64,000 nucleotides of DNA, taken from assembly GCA_018398805.1 (NCBI GenBank), contig JAGFBZ010000567.1, positions 493,463-557,462 of the forward strand, written 5' to 3'. Positions 44,816-57,545 of the stretch are shown here, one piece after another. Every line of letters starts with the position of its first letter. Within the stretch, counting starts at the first letter, position 1. The stretch is from Hirundichthys speculiger. Lineage: Eukaryota; Chordata; Actinopteri; Beloniformes; Exocoetidae. A program made the position numbers and the translations under genes. The notes beneath the pieces were generated by a model that saw nothing but the letters and a program-made list of their open reading frames with translations, searched no databases and was not told the DNA's origin.

Positions 44816-46513
44816 ATGAACACCTCATGCTCTGCTTTCTCTCTGGTGGTTACAAAACATCAGTCTGGTTTTAGGAGGAACCACAGTACCGAGACAGCAC
44901 TTTTAAAGATTTTAAATGACATCAGGTTGAATTTAGATAACAAAAAGCTCACAGTATTGGTTCTACTGGATCTAAGCGCCACTTTTGATACAGTAGACCA
45001 TCGCATTTTATTAAATAGACTCAGACACCTGGTCGGCCTCTCCGGTACTGTTCTTAACTGGTTTTGTTCCTATCTCACAGACCGATGCTTCTATGTAAGT
45101 ATGGATACATGCTCCTCAAAACCCCATGAAATTGAATGTGGGGTTCCCCAAGGCTCAATTTTAGGTCCACTTCTCTTTAAGCTTTACATGCTTCCCCTTG
45201 GGGACGTCATCAGGAGACACGGCATCAGCTTCCACAGTTATGCAGATGATACACAGCTGGACATCGCTGTGTCTCCTGATGACAAAGGACCAATTGATGT
45301 TTTTTTTAATTGCATTGTAGACATCAGGTCATGGATACAGAGAATTTCCTACAGCTCAACCAGGACAAAACTGAAGTTTTAGTTACAGGTCCTGAAGGCA
45401 AGAGAGAGAAACTTTTACCAAAACTAAAGGATCTTAAACCAACCCAATCAGTAAAGAATTTGGGCATGATTTTTGACTCTGAGCTAAATTTTATCCCACA
45501 TATCAAAAATATATCAAAAATAGGTTTTTATCACCTTAAGATCATAGCCAGAGTCCGCCCATTTCTCTCACAGGCCAGTACGGAGGTGCTGATGCTTTTA
45601 TTTCATGTCGCCTGGATTACTGTAATGCCCTGCTCTCTGGTCTTCCCAAAAAAAGTATTTTAAATCTCCAATTATTACAGAACTCAGCCGCTCACGTGCT
45701 GACAAGGACCAGAGGGCGGGAACACATTACGCCAGTTTTAAAGTTGCTGCATTGGCTCCCCGTCTGCTTCAGGATCGATTTTAAGATTCTCTTACTGGTT
45801 TTTAAATGTCTTAACGGCCTTGCGCCCTCTTACTTATCTGACCTGCTTTTACCATATCAACCCTCGCGGACCCTGCGGTCCTCTGGTACTGGCCTTTTAA
45901 CCAAACCAAAGCCTAGAACAAAAACCCACGGTGAGGCAGCATTTAGCCACTACGGCCCCCACCTGTGGAACAGCCTGCCGGAGGGCCTCAGGACTGCAGA
46001 GACTGTTGATATTTTTAAAGGAAGATTAAACACACACCTTTTTAATCAGGCTTTTAATTAATAATTTAAACTCTTCTTACATTTTTATCTGGTGCTATCC
46101 TGTTTTATGTTGCTGCTTTTAACTTGCTTTTTAAGATGATGCTTTTAGCTGCTTTTATCTTGCTATTTTATGCTTTTAGTCATTATCTTTTAACTCCAGT
46201 GTTTCCTCAGGGGGGTCCTCCACACTGGGAGCTGTGTCAGATGACTGGGGGTGCTGTCCTTGGGTCCCTCTGGCCTGGGTGGCTGGGGGTTCCTCCTTCT
46301 GATCTGGGGGTCCGCCTGTCAGTTAGAGTCGGGGGGCCCAGGTGCTGGTCACCCTGATAAGGCCTGCGGCTCCTCCCAGTGTGGATGGCCCCAAAGGTGG
46401 TGTTTCCTTGATCCTCAGTGCCATGCCATGTCGTCCTATTGGGTGTGATTATGTGTGTGTGCATGTGTATGTGTCTAGTATGGAGGGTGGGAGGGAAGGG
46501 GTTTCTTCATAAC

Positions 46514-46546
<33 letters not shown>

Positions 46547-46645
46547 ATTGTGATAATTTGTTTTTAATTCTGTAAAGCACTTTGTGTTGCATGTCCTTGC
46601 ATGAAAAGTGCTATACAAATAAAGATTGATTGATTGATTGATTGT
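44816..46645 (+). mobile_element. 5'-truncated L2-like LINE
   Basis: Plus-strand LINE starting inside the RT domain and ending at a canonical 3' end, GTGCTATACAAATAAAG plus (ATTG)n (46605-46645). The RT frame (44816-46061) is broken by two frameshifts. The 3' UTR contains a GC-rich, G-run-rich section (46200-46480) and a T-run of about 26 bases (46517-46542). The 3' end differs from that of the LINE at 4727-8715, so it is a different subfamily. The lost 5' part is typical of target-primed insertion. Confidence 0.9.
44840..46061 (+). pseudogene. LINE reverse transcriptase and C-terminal domain, frameshifted
   Basis: The first frame (to 45382) carries HQSGFRRNHSTETALL, then LVLLDLSATFDTVDH with the first catalytic Asp. 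It also has VPQGSILGPLLF and HSYADDTQLDI, whose two Asp residues complete the catalytic triad. A frameshift near 45330 moves to MDTENFLQLNQDKTEVLVTG and SVKNLGMIFDSELNF. A second near 45605 moves to [30 protein letters not shown] and [20 protein letters not shown], the normal end of the protein. All catalytic residues I can check are intact, so only frameshifts and 5' truncation kill it. The endonuclease is absent. Confidence 0.9.
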
Positions 46646-47086
46646 TATTAATTGTCCCACAGGCCACACAACAAACAGTTTAATCACACTGAATCACATT
46701 AAATCATTATGTTTACACCATCAGGGCTCCTGTTAGAAGAGAGACAAACATTGTTAGCGTAACGACGTTAACACAGAAACAGGGAAGCTAGGCTAACCCT
46801 CAGGCATCCTCTTCTGGTTGCCCCAGTAACAGTGGTGGTACCTCTGAACAACAACCAGGAGGTCTGGACACAAAGTGCCAGCAGGCCTCAGACCTGCTCA
46901 TCTTTTTAGAGCTTTTAAAACATGAGCTGACACAGAGACCAAGTTATCAAGAACATGTAGACAATCCCTCCAGACTGAAGCTGATATAAGGTCAGACATC
47001 TCCACATGTTCACGACCAACAGGCTGCTGCAGACATCCTGAGTGTCACTCAATTTCTGAACCTGACAGCCATGATGAGATCTCTGC
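46646..47086. other. Non-repetitive DNA, no gene seen
   Basis: Nothing supported. Confidence 0.5.
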
Positions 47087-48880
47087 AGTTAGCCACTCAT
47101 CTGTAATAAAAACATCTGTCCTTAGCCACTCATCTGTAATAAAAACATCTGTCCTCAGCCACTCTGAATAAAAACATCTGTCCTCAGCCACTCTGGATAA
47201 AAAAAGCTGTCCTCAGCCACTCTGGATAAAAACATCTGTCCTCAGCCACTCTCAATAAAAACATCTGTCCTCAGCCACTCTGGATAAAGACATCTGTCCT
47301 CAGCCACTCTCAGTAAAAACATCTGTCCTTAGCCACTCTGGATAAAAACATCTGTCATCAGCCACTCTGAATAAAAACATCTGTCCTCAGCCACTCTGAA
47401 TAAAAACATCTGTTCTCAGCCACTCTCAATCAAAACATCTGTCCTCAGCCACTCTCAATCAAAACATCTGTCCTCAGCCACTCTCAATCAAAACATCTGT
47501 CCTTAGCCACTCTGGATAAAAACATCTGTTCTCAGCCACTCTCAATAAAAACCTCTGTCCTCAGCCACTCTGGATAAAAACATCTGTCCTCTGGATAAAA
47601 ACATCTGTTCTCAGCCACTCTCAATAAAAACATCTGCCCTCAGTCACTCTGAATAAAAACATCTGTTCTCAGTCACTCTCAATAAAAACACCTGTCCTTA
47701 GTCACTGGATAAAAACATCTGTTCTCAGCCACTCTCAATAAAAACATCTGTCCTCAGCCACTCTCGATAAAAACATCTGTCCTCAGCCACTCTCAATAAA
47801 AACATCTGTCCTCAGCCACTCTGGATAAAAACATCTGTCCTCAGCCACTCTGGATAAAAACATCTGTCCTCAGTCACTCTCAATAAAAACATCTGTCCTC
47901 AGCCACTCTGAATAAAAACATCTGTCCTCAGCCACTCTGGATAAAAACATCTGTCCTCAGCCACTCTGATTAAAAACATCTGTCCTCAGCCACTCTTAAT
48001 CAAAACATCTGTCCTCAGTCACTCTGAATAAACATCTGCCCTCAGTCACTCTGAATAAAAACATCTGTCCACAGCCACTCTGAATAAAAATATCTGTCCT
48101 CAGCCACTCTCAATAAAAACATCTGTCCTCAGCCACTCTGGATAAAAACATCTGTCCTCAGCCACTCTGGATAAAAACATCTGTCCTCAACATCTGTCCC
48201 ATCGATCCTCACTCTGGATAAAAACATCTGTCCTCAGTCACTCTCAATAAAAACATCTGTCCTCAGCCACTCTGAATAAACATCTGCCCTCAGCCACTCT
48301 GAATAAAAACATCTGTCCTCAGCCACTTTGGATAAAAACATCTGTCCTCAGCCACTCTGAATAAAGACATCTGTCCGTGGCCACTCTGAATAAAAACATC
48401 TGTCCTTAGCCACTCTGATTAAAAACATCTGTCCTCAGCTACTCTGAATAAAATCATCTGTCCTCAGCCACTCTGGATAAAAACATCTGTTCTCAGCCAC
48501 TCTCAATAAAAACATTTGTCCTCAGCCACTCTGGATAAAAACATCTGTCCTCTAGATAAAAACATCTGTTCTCAGCCACTCTCAATAAAAACGTCTGTCC
48601 TCAGCCACTCTGGATAAAAATATCTGTCCTCTAGATAAAAACATCTGTTCTCAGCCACTCTCAATAAAAACATCTGTCCTCAGCCACTCTGGATAAAAAC
48701 ATCTGTCCTCTAGATAAAAACATCTGTTCTCAGCAACTCTCAATAAAAACATCTGTCCTCAGCCACTCTGGATAAAAACATCTGTTCTCAGCCACTCTGG
48801 ATAAAAACATCTGTCCTCAGCCACTCTGGATAAAAACATCTGTCCTCAGCCACTCTGGATAAAAACATCTGTCCTCATGA
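47087..48880. repeat. 29-bp minisatellite
   Basis: About 61 copies of a 29-bp unit (example 47821-47849; core AAAACATCTGTCCTCAG). The main variable site is three-state: CTCTGGATA, CTCTGAATA or CTCTCAATA. Deleted units (TCCTCTGGATAAAA, TCCTCTAGATAAAA) recur at about 47588, 48547, 48627 and 48707. The last three lie about 80 bp apart, showing that a short multi-unit block was itself duplicated. Confidence 0.95.
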
Positions 48881-49405
48881 TCCAGTAACCTAATCAGATA
48901 TTGATTTAACAGGTTGAACAAGGCTGCAGCAGTGAGGACGTGTCAGCATGAGATCTGCTCAGTTACAGCTGCTGTCTGGGAAATACTGGCAGAATAAAAA
49001 TATTCTGGTCGGTTTAAATCCTTTATAGCAGTTTAGTAGAACAATGTTTTCATATGTCATGTCATTAATTTTATCCTTGTCTGGTGCTTCCATGTCTCAG
49101 GAGAGATTTGGAGGACTGTTCAGGAGTTCAGCGTTATCATCAGTAATGATTCACTGAAAGAGGAAGAGCTGCAGAAGTAACTGGTACCTTGTTGGATGAG
49201 CAGAAGCACCAGAGGCTGAAATCGTGCATCTAAAATTAGATTATTTAGGGGGAGGCAGAGCACCACGCTGGTTTACTGGTTTATCTACCATATAAACAGG
49301 AAGCTGGTCAGATAACTGCTGCAGTGAGAACATGGCTCAGACCTTCTGTCTGTCCCACAGGTCTTCATGAGCTGGTGGGTGTTGGAAGATCACAGATCAC
49401 CAGAC
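48881..49405. other. Non-repetitive DNA, no gene seen
   Basis: Nothing supported. Confidence 0.5.
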
Positions 49406-49460
49406 TTAGGGTTAGGGTTAGGGTTAGGGTTGGGGTTAGGGTTAGGGTTAGGGTTAGGGT
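49406..49460 (+). repeat. Interstitial telomeric repeat (TTAGGG)9
   Basis: Nine units, one of them TTGGGG, on the plus strand (same orientation as 10366-10384). Flanks are ordinary sequence. It may be a break-repair scar, or a hint that the region is subtelomeric. Confidence 0.95.
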
Positions 49461-50455
49461 GTTGGTGCTGGTCTCTGGTCCATAATCAGTCCCAGTTTAA
49501 TGCTGGTTCTCCAGACTCAGCTGTACCTTGTTAGATCCCCCAAGTACGGTTCAGCCTCTGACTAGCAGAGTCTGTCACCGGAACCAGCTCTCCATCTCTT
49601 CGGGTAAGAAGTTGCAGTCTAGGGGGGTTCACCCCGCTAGATTTCCTTCAACTTATTTAAGCTGGTGTGGAGGAGATACCCCTAGCACTCACTGCATACT
49701 ATTCCAAATGCCTACCCTGCTTACACCAATAACTGACCTAAGAGGAATAGCCTGGTGGCTCAAAGTCCAGCTATCGGTCACATTTGTCAAATGCAGCTCT
49801 CCTCTTATGATCTGGGCTCTTGTTACCGGCTAGGATAAGTTTTAGTGGCTTGGACAGCAAGCCCCAAGGATATGTGACAATATTGGGCTAGAGTACCCTT
49901 TAAGAACCTGTGTTGTTAGTGCAGAGGCATACCTAAGTCTTCACAATTGTGGAGACAGATGTAATTTCCACCATGACGTCTTATGATAATTTTATATTTA
50001 TTAAAGCAGATTAGCAGGTTTAAGCAGCAGCATTCAGTGGTTAAACAATCTCTAATTCTACTTGGAAAAGAAAAATTAAGCTGTGGCTTACAAATCGATT
50101 CATATGGTTGATCCAAGGACAGGCTGGGATGTAAGCAAATGGCTACTTTGCGTTGTCAAGGCTGCTGATGCAGGGTAGAGAGGGAGCGCACGGTCAGGCC
50201 CGCGGGAACTCTGGTATCTGGCCCCCCTCCTCCTTACTTAGCAGTGAGCTAGGCTAACCCAAAAAAGCTCTAACTATTCTCCAGATGTTTTGGAAGCTTG
50301 GTTGATCCTGTTCTGAACGTCTTCTGTCTTCTTTCTTGAAGAATTCCCCCAGGTTATTCCTTCGGATGGTGGTCAGCTCTCCTTGGTCCCAAGCATGGTC
50401 CTTCGTCGAAAACGCCCCAGGAATCAACCCCAAATTCTTCTGATCCTCCCTTTTT
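49461..50455. other. Unassigned block, possibly retroelement-derived
   Basis: Composition and style (dense short motifs, a C/G-balanced stretch at 49530-49900, an ATTTATTAAA at 49994) differ from neighbours and suggest a former LTR or other element. I found no paired termini, primer-binding site or protein similarity. A 101-codon plus frame (49528-49833) is unrecognised. Confidence 0.3.
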
Positions 50456-50458
50456 ATG

Positions 50459-50502
<44 letters not shown>

Positions 50503-50503
50503 G
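50459..50503. repeat. (CT)n microsatellite
   Basis: About 22 CT dinucleotides with two interruptions. Confidence 0.95.
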
Positions 50504-51905
50504 TCTCATCAGCCTGCATCAGCCAGCAAAATGTCCCTGTTTTGGTTTCCTACAACTGTTGATTGGTTAAAGATCACAAATCACAATAATCACCACATTT
50601 CTGTTACTCCATTACACTATGAACATAACCAGAATATAATTTGCATTCTGCATCCACCCAGATGCCACATTTTCTGTTCTTCATAGCTCAACCTTAGAAA
50701 AAATCTCTTCAACAGAGCTGAGATGATTCCAACTTCCTCCGGGTCACTTGACAACCTTCATGGTGTGAAGAACTAAGCTCTTGTCCTGAAGTCATACATG
50801 ATCTCATGGAGTCATCCAACTCTCTGAAATTATTAATGACTGTGGAGTCCTGAATCCTGAAAACAATCCAAGAACTGACTGATCAATGAAGGTTTTTATT
50901 CTGTTCAGGCTCCTTCATGGTATCTTCATTCAGTCTTGCTTCAGTGTGGTGAAGGTCACATCCTGGTATTTTTGATGTGCTACCAGAGAAATTCTCCATA
51001 TCATAAGGTCCTGCCTTTCACATCCGTTTCATCTCCACAGTGATCTGCAGACCAGTTATCTGCTGTTAAATTCAAATTAATTTCAGCTGTTCACAGAGAT
51101 GCCAGCTCTGACCTTCAGGACAACCGGAGCATCTGACAGGAAGCTCCAGGTCTCTTCTTCCATTGAATCTACATGATCAGCATCATAAAGGTGCAGCTGA
51201 AGCTTATTAGTGATTGACACCATGTGTTTAACAGAGAATAACAAGTAATAAAGAAATAGATGTTGAAATGTTTTATCCAGGTTCTAGTTTATTTATTTAG
51301 ATTTGCTGTTCAGACAGTTTGGTTTCTAAAACATTTCTTCTAAAATCAAGAACTTTGTGTTCTCTGTGTTTTTCAGCTCTTTTTTAATATCCCTAAACAG
51401 CTGTTGGATCTTTATTTCCTCGGTGATGCTGAGATACTGAGATACGGAGATGAGAACCTGCAGGTCGTCCACACCAGACTTTGATTTGCCTTCAGCTTCA
51501 TTACCTTGATGTAAAAGCCATTATCTTTTTTCCAGATGAGCTGTTTCTTTTTATTTTTGCAGAATTTGCAGGTGTTTAATTAAATCCATTCTTCTCTCAC
51601 ACAACGAACAGTTTTATGTGCCATCAGCTGCAACACAATCTTCTGCTCATCAGCTGATGAATCTCTTTTCATGACGTTGTTTTCCACAAACGTACCTTTA
51701 TTAGAGCCAGAAAGTTCTACTTTATCTCCATCACGCACCAGACTTCTCTAGATGTTCACTTGGAAAAGAATCTGGTTATTTCTGACGCCTTGTATCAGAA
51801 ATTAAATCTATTTCATCATCTGTTTAACTGGTAAGAAGCCAGTTAAGACGGTCTCTGCTATTTTCTCAGGGGTTCAACTGAGGCCAAATCAGGCTTTTTA
51901 TACAA
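50504..51905. other. Non-repetitive DNA, no gene seen
   Basis: No supported exon, RNA gene or element end. Confidence 0.5.
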
Positions 51906-52010
51906 GAGTTAATTCAAAATTCAAAAAAATTCAAATTCAAAAATACTTTATTAATCCCCCAAGGGGGAAATTCAAGTTTCAGTACACCAGGAAAAATCTG
52001 GTGTACTAGG
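51906..52010 (-). mobile_element. Retroposon 3' end with stem-loop
   Basis: On the minus strand it ends TTCCCCCTTGGGGGATTAAT, AAAGTA and (TTTGAA)n-type repeats (51911-51945), a LINE/SINE ending common in fish. Just upstream is a perfect 10-bp stem with a 7-base loop (51981-51990 and 51998-52007), AGTACACCAG/CTGGTGTACT. Stem-loops at this position are recognised by the RT in several LINE families. Confidence 0.65.
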
Positions 52011-52930
52011 GGAGCTGCTAGCGTCCAGCGCTCCTTTTCATGCCAGTCATGTGGTCCGAGTGCTAACTCCAGGTAACCGCCATTAACAGCCGTTAAAACA
52101 GTTAACAGCCGTTAGAACCAGTATATCTCCATAATGATGACAAGTGAGATATCACCAGGTCAGAGGAGGAAACACCGATGAACCAGACAGTCTCCTCTGG
52201 GCAGACCGAGCTCCATTCAGTCCGGCAAGCGATGGAGCCGACCGTCCCAGAGCCCGGTTCATTATGCGGACCGGACCAGGCCGTTGTCATCTCCCCCGGC
52301 GGTGCTGGGCCCCACCAGGTCACCAGACGGCCCCTACCAGGCCATCTGACCATCCGGCGTGTAGACTGCTGAACGGGGGCACCATGCCCCCGCTGCTACG
52401 TCGGGGGCTCCCGTCCCGGCTCTGTGACGCTGCAGCCCGGATCCAGTGGCGGTGGTTGCCGCAGGTAGCAGTTCAGGACTACTAAGCTTAGCTTTCCCGA
52501 ACCGGCCTCCAGCGACACCGTCCATGTCCACGGCGGCAGGTCTCCACCAGCCACAAGAGGACCGATCTGCTCCCTGCAGACAGTATGTGGACATCCGACC
52601 GCAGATCACCACAAACCGGGCGCAAACTGGAGCGTTCAGCGATAAGAGGTATTCCAGAGGTAGAGACGTTTGTGCACGTGCACATGTGACCAGGTGGATG
52701 CACATTGATGCTATTTGGACGCGCTCTTGTACATGCCAACATGCGGGTAGTGGGTGGTCTGACCACCCGCTACCCGCAAGATACAGAGTTTGCAGAAAGG
52801 GCAAAAGACACGCCCATTGCCACACCTACAATGTGAGCAAGGGAGTTGGAAGATTGCATTAGCGGTTAGCGGAGGTTCCTAAACCCGCAATTTGCGAGTA
52901 GCGGGTAAGAGGACGGGTACGATCGGGGCC
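52011..52930. other. GC-rich unassigned block, probably element-derived
   Basis: This is the longest GC-rich, CpG-containing stretch in the window (especially 52190-52640). It directly follows the retroposon end, so it may be the rest of that minus-strand element or its 5' UTR. Frames of 60-163 codons on both strands are unrecognised. Near the right end are repeated GCGGGTA/TACCCGC motifs (52743, 52770, 52889, 52909) and a palindrome (52743-52777), which suggest the terminus of a DNA transposon. Confidence 0.4.
52743..52777. repeat. 17-bp-arm palindrome
   Basis: 52743-52759 and 52761-52777 are reverse complements with one mismatch around a single base; the ends are GCGGGTA and TACCCGC. Confidence 0.9.
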
Positions 52931-54263
52931 CAAGTGTCCTGATGTTTGAGGTTCTGCATCTGCACTGACTGGCTTTTACTGCCAGAAGATGCAGAGAGCA
53001 ATGAGAGCGAAGCACCGTCAGACGGATCTGCTGCTGGTCCAGACAGCAGCAGATCCGTCTGACGGTGAGCTCATGAAGGTCCAGGTCCTGCTGGTGGGCA
53101 TCACATGACCAGTGACTAACGTTTTATCATCTTGAGACGGATCTCTGAGCATCTTCGTTGATGCATGTGTCTCTGTGTCGTCATGGTTGGACTGAAGCTT
53201 TACAGAAGTTCACAGCTTCATTGATCATTTCACAGCGAGATGAACGAGCACCTCCAGCTCTTCACCAGAACATCTTCTTCTTCCACCGCTTTTAGAGTTG
53301 GAGATCCAGGAACGTCTGACTAAACTAAGTACTTCATTATTTTTGAGACGCTTTTATATTTTTCATAAAAGTCTCGAGCTTGATTGGTTTCATAAAAAAA
53401 TCCACATTAAAGGAATTAAAGCTAAAGGTTTGTGTGGAATCTTATTTGCTTCTCAGCTCAGTGATGAATATTTAGAGATGTTTGGTGATGTTCTGGTGAA
53501 CTCACTGGGTTAGTAATTGAATGTTTTCAAACTTGCTGCTCGTCTACCTCTGAAATGATCTCAAAGTTACGACGTGTCCGCCCTGAACACCGGATTAAAG
53601 ATCCACCTGCAGCTCAGAGTTCACTGATCCAGATGAACCTGGACCAGCAGCTGCAAAGGAAAGAGAAGAAAACCTTGTTCCTGTTTTTTCTTTAATTCAG
53701 CATAAACTGAGGGATGAAACAGGTCTCGTTTCTAAATGCAGAAAATGATAAACCAATAAACATGGTTAAAGATTTCCCTTCTGCACATTCAGACGAGCAG
53801 CTGCTGCTCTGAATATCCAGACGGTCCAGACTCATTAGGGCTCCACTCGTCTTCTGACGACAGCCGTGACAAAAATAGATGCACTGATGGTGATTACTCA
53901 CACGGCCACACATGCTCCTATCACTGGGACGTTTTCAGGGTAACAAACATGGCGGTGGCGGAAACGTCTGCAGTGATACGATGGTTGGAGATGTGAAACT
54001 CTACAGTTTAAATGTTGTTTCATCACAGCCGTTGTTGTGAATCAAGGAAAACTGGATAATTCAAGGTTTCCGAAGCAACCTTTGACCTCAGCGAGCTGCT
54101 ACGTTGACGTCGTCATCATGCATGTTCCTGTCGCTGGTGCAGCAGCCTACAGGGATCTCCATGATCTCCATGATGGTCCAGCGTGCTGATTTCTCAGATT
54201 ATTTCACTGGATTTAACACAAGCTTCATCTGATGCTCCGTCGTTCTGTAGAAATGCTGAGGCA
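52931..54263. other. Non-repetitive DNA, no gene seen
   Basis: Apart from the hairpin at 53013-53067, nothing can be supported. Confidence 0.5.
53013..53067. repeat. Perfect 24-bp stem, 7-base loop
   Basis: 53013-53036 and 53044-53067 are exact reverse complements (arm starts CACCGTCAGACGGATCTG); the loop is GTCCAGA. Confidence 0.97.
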
Positions 54264-57200
54264 CGCTTGTTTTTCATCCAACATCCTTAGACTGATGTCA
54301 CCAGCTTGTTCTTCATCCAACATCCTTAGACTGACGTCACTAGCTTGTTCTTCATCCAACATCCTTAGACTGATGTCACCAGCTTGTTCTTCATCCAACA
54401 TCCTTAGACTGACGTCACTAGCTTGTTCTTCATCCAACATCCTTAGACTGCTGTCACCAGCTTGTTCTTCATCCAACATCCTTAGACTGATGTCACCAGC
54501 TTGTTCTTCATCCAACATCCTCTGATGTCACTTATCCAACATCCTTAGACTGATCACCAGCTTGTTCTTCATCCAACATCCTTAGACTGATGTCACCAGC
54601 TTGTTCTTCATCCAACATCCTTAGACTGATGTCACCAGCTTGTTTCTCCAACTTGTTCTTCATCCAATCCTTAGACTCACCAGCTTGTTCTTCATCCAAC
54701 ATCCTTAGACTGATGTCACCAGCTTGTTCTTCATCCAACATCCTTAGACTGATGTCACCAGCTTGTTCTTCATCCAACATCCTTAGACTGATGTCACCAG
54801 CTTGTTCTTCATCCAACATCCTTAGACTGATGTCACCAGCTGTTTCTTCATCCAACATCCTTAGACTGATGTCACCAGCTTGTTCTTCATCCAACATCCT
54901 TAGACTGATGTCACCAGCTTGTTCTTCATCATCCAACATCCCTTAGACTGATATCACCAGCTTGTTCTTCATCCAACATCCTTAGACTGATGTCACCAGC
55001 TTGTTCTTCATCCAACATCCTTAGACTGATGTCACCAGCTTGTTCTTCATCCAACATCCTTAGACTGATGTCACCAGCTTGTTCTTCATCCAACATCCTT
55101 AGACTGCTGTCACCAGCTTGTTTTCATCCAACATCCTTAGACTGATGTCACCAGCTTGTTCTTCATCCAACATCCTTCCTAGACTGATGTCACCAGCTTG
55201 TTCTTCATCCAACATCCTTAGACTGATGTCACCAGCTTGTTCTTCATCCAACATCCTTAGACTGATATCACCAGCTTGTTCTTCATCCAACATCCTTAGA
55301 CTGATGTCACCAGCTTGTTCTTCATCCAACATCCTTAGACTGATGTCACCAGCTTGTTCTTCATCCAACATCCTTAGACTGATGTCACCAGCTTGTTCTT
55401 CATCCAACATCCTTAGACTGATGTCACCAGCTTGTTCTTCATCCAACATCCTTAGACTGATATCACCAGCTTGTTCTTCATCCAACATCCTTAGACTGCT
55501 GTCACCAGCTTGTTTTTCATCCAACATCCTTAGACTGATATCACCAGCTTGTTCTTCATCCAACATCCTTAGACTGATGTCACCAGCTTGTTCTTCATCC
55601 AACATCCTTAGACTGATGTCACCAGCTTGTTCTTCATCCAACATCCTTAGACTGATATCACCAGCTTGTTCTTCATCCAACATCCTTAGACTGATATCAC
55701 CAGCTTGTTCTTCATCCAACATCCTTAGACTGATTGTCACCAGCTTGTTCTTCATCCAACATCCTTAGACTGATGTGTCACCAGCTTGTTCTTCATCCAA
55801 CATCCTTAGACTGATGTCACCAGCTTGTTCTTCATCCAACATCCTTAGACTGACTGTCACCAGCTTGTTCTTCATCCAACATCTTAGACTGATTCACCAG
55901 CTTGTTCTTCATCCAACATCCTTAGACTGATGTCACCAGCTTGTTCTTCATCCAACATCCTTAGACTGATCACCAGCTGTTCTTCATCCAACATCCTTAG
56001 ACTGATGTCACCAGCTTGTTCTTCATCCAACCTTAGACTGATGTCACCAGCTTGTTCTTCATCCAACTCCTTAGACTGATGTCACCAGCTTGTTCTTCAT
56101 CCAACATCCTTAGACTGATGTCACCAGCTTGTTCTTCATCCAACATCCTTAGACTGATGTCACCAGCTTGTTCTTCATCCAACATCCTTAGACTGACGTC
56201 ACCAGCTTGTTCTTCATCCAACATCCTTAGACTGACGTCACCAGCTTGTTCTTCATCCAACATCCTTAGACTGATGTCACCAGCTTGTTCTTCATCCAAC
56301 ATCCTTAGACTGATATCACCAGCTTGTTCTTCATCCAACATCCTTAGACTGATGTCACCAGCTTGTTCTTCATCCAACATCCTTAGACTGATATCACCAG
56401 CTTGTTCTTCATCCAACATCCTTAGACTGATGTCACCAGCTTGTTCTTCATCCAACATCCTTAGACTGATATCACCAGCTTGTTCTTCATCCAACATCCT
56501 TAGACTGATGTCACCAGCTTGTTCTTCATCCAACATCCTTAGACTGACGTCACCAGCTTGTTCTTCATCCAACATCCTTAGCCTGATGTCACCAGCCTGT
56601 TCTTCATCCAACATCCTTAGACTGACGTCACCAGCTTGTTCTTCATCCAACATCCTTAGACTGCTGTCACCAGCTTGTTCTTCATCCAACATCTTAGACT
56701 GATGTCACCAGCTTGTTCTTATCAACATCCTTAGACTGATCACCAGCTTGTTCTTCATCCAACATCCTTAGACTGACGTCACCAGCTGTTCTTCATCCAA
56801 CATCCTTAGACTGATGTCCCAGCTTGTTCTTCATCCAACATCCTTAGACTGATGTCACCAGCTTGTTCTTCATCCAACATCCTTAGACTGATATCACCAG
56901 CTTGTTCTTCATCCAACATCCTTAGACTGATGTCACCAGCTTGTTCTTCATCCAACATCCTTAGACTGATGTCACCAGCTTGTTCTTCATCCAACATCCT
57001 TAGACTGACGTCACCAGCTTGTTCTTCATCCAACATCCTTAGACTGCTGTCACCAGCTTGTTCTTCATCCAACATCCTTAGACTGATGTCACCAGCTTGT
57101 TCTTCATCCAACATCCTTAGACTGATGTCACCAGCTTGTTCTTCATCCAACATCCTTAGACTGATGTCACCAGCTTGTTCTTCATCCAACATCCTTAGAC

Positions 57201-57545
57201 TGATGTCACCAGTTGTTCTTCATCCAACATCCTTAGACTGTATCACCAGACTGACGTCACCAGCTTATCCAACATCCTTAGACTGATGTCACCAGCTGTT
57301 CTTCATCCAACATCCTTAGACTGATGTCACCAGCTTGTTCTTCATCCAACATCCTTAGACTGACTGTCACCAGCTTGTTCTTCATCAACATCCTTAGACT
57401 GACTCCAGCCTTCATCCAACATCTTAGCCTGATGTCACCAGCCTGTTCTTCATCCAACATCCTTAGACTGACGTCACCAGCTTGTTCTTCATCCAACATC
57501 CTTAGCCTGATGTCACCAGCCTGTTCTTCTTCCAGCATCCTTTGA
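54264..57545. repeat. 39-bp minisatellite (~83 copies)
   Basis: The unit (example 55201-55239) encodes SNILRLMSPACSS-type 13-mers on the plus strand and MLDEEQAGDISLR on the minus strand. Frames are open on both strands but are repeatedly shifted by 1-5-base indels (for example near 54525, 54660, 55885, 56025, 56700 and 57390), so no single protein spans it. The variable core is TGACGTCA, TGATGTCA, TGATATCA or TGCTGTCA. Confidence 0.96.

Noticed and set aside
49406..49460. Former chromosome end or fusion point
   Set aside because: Only nine units in one direction; a head-to-head arrangement or much longer run would be expected for a fusion.
52334..52825. 163-codon minus-strand frame
   Set aside because: GC-rich DNA with low stop frequency; frames on the other strand are also open (plus 52446-52862) and no motif is recognised.
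54225..57538. Minus-strand MLDEEQAGDISLR repeat proteins
   Set aside because: They are produced by the 39-bp unit being stop-free. Many 1-5-base indels shift the frame, and the opposite strand is equally open.
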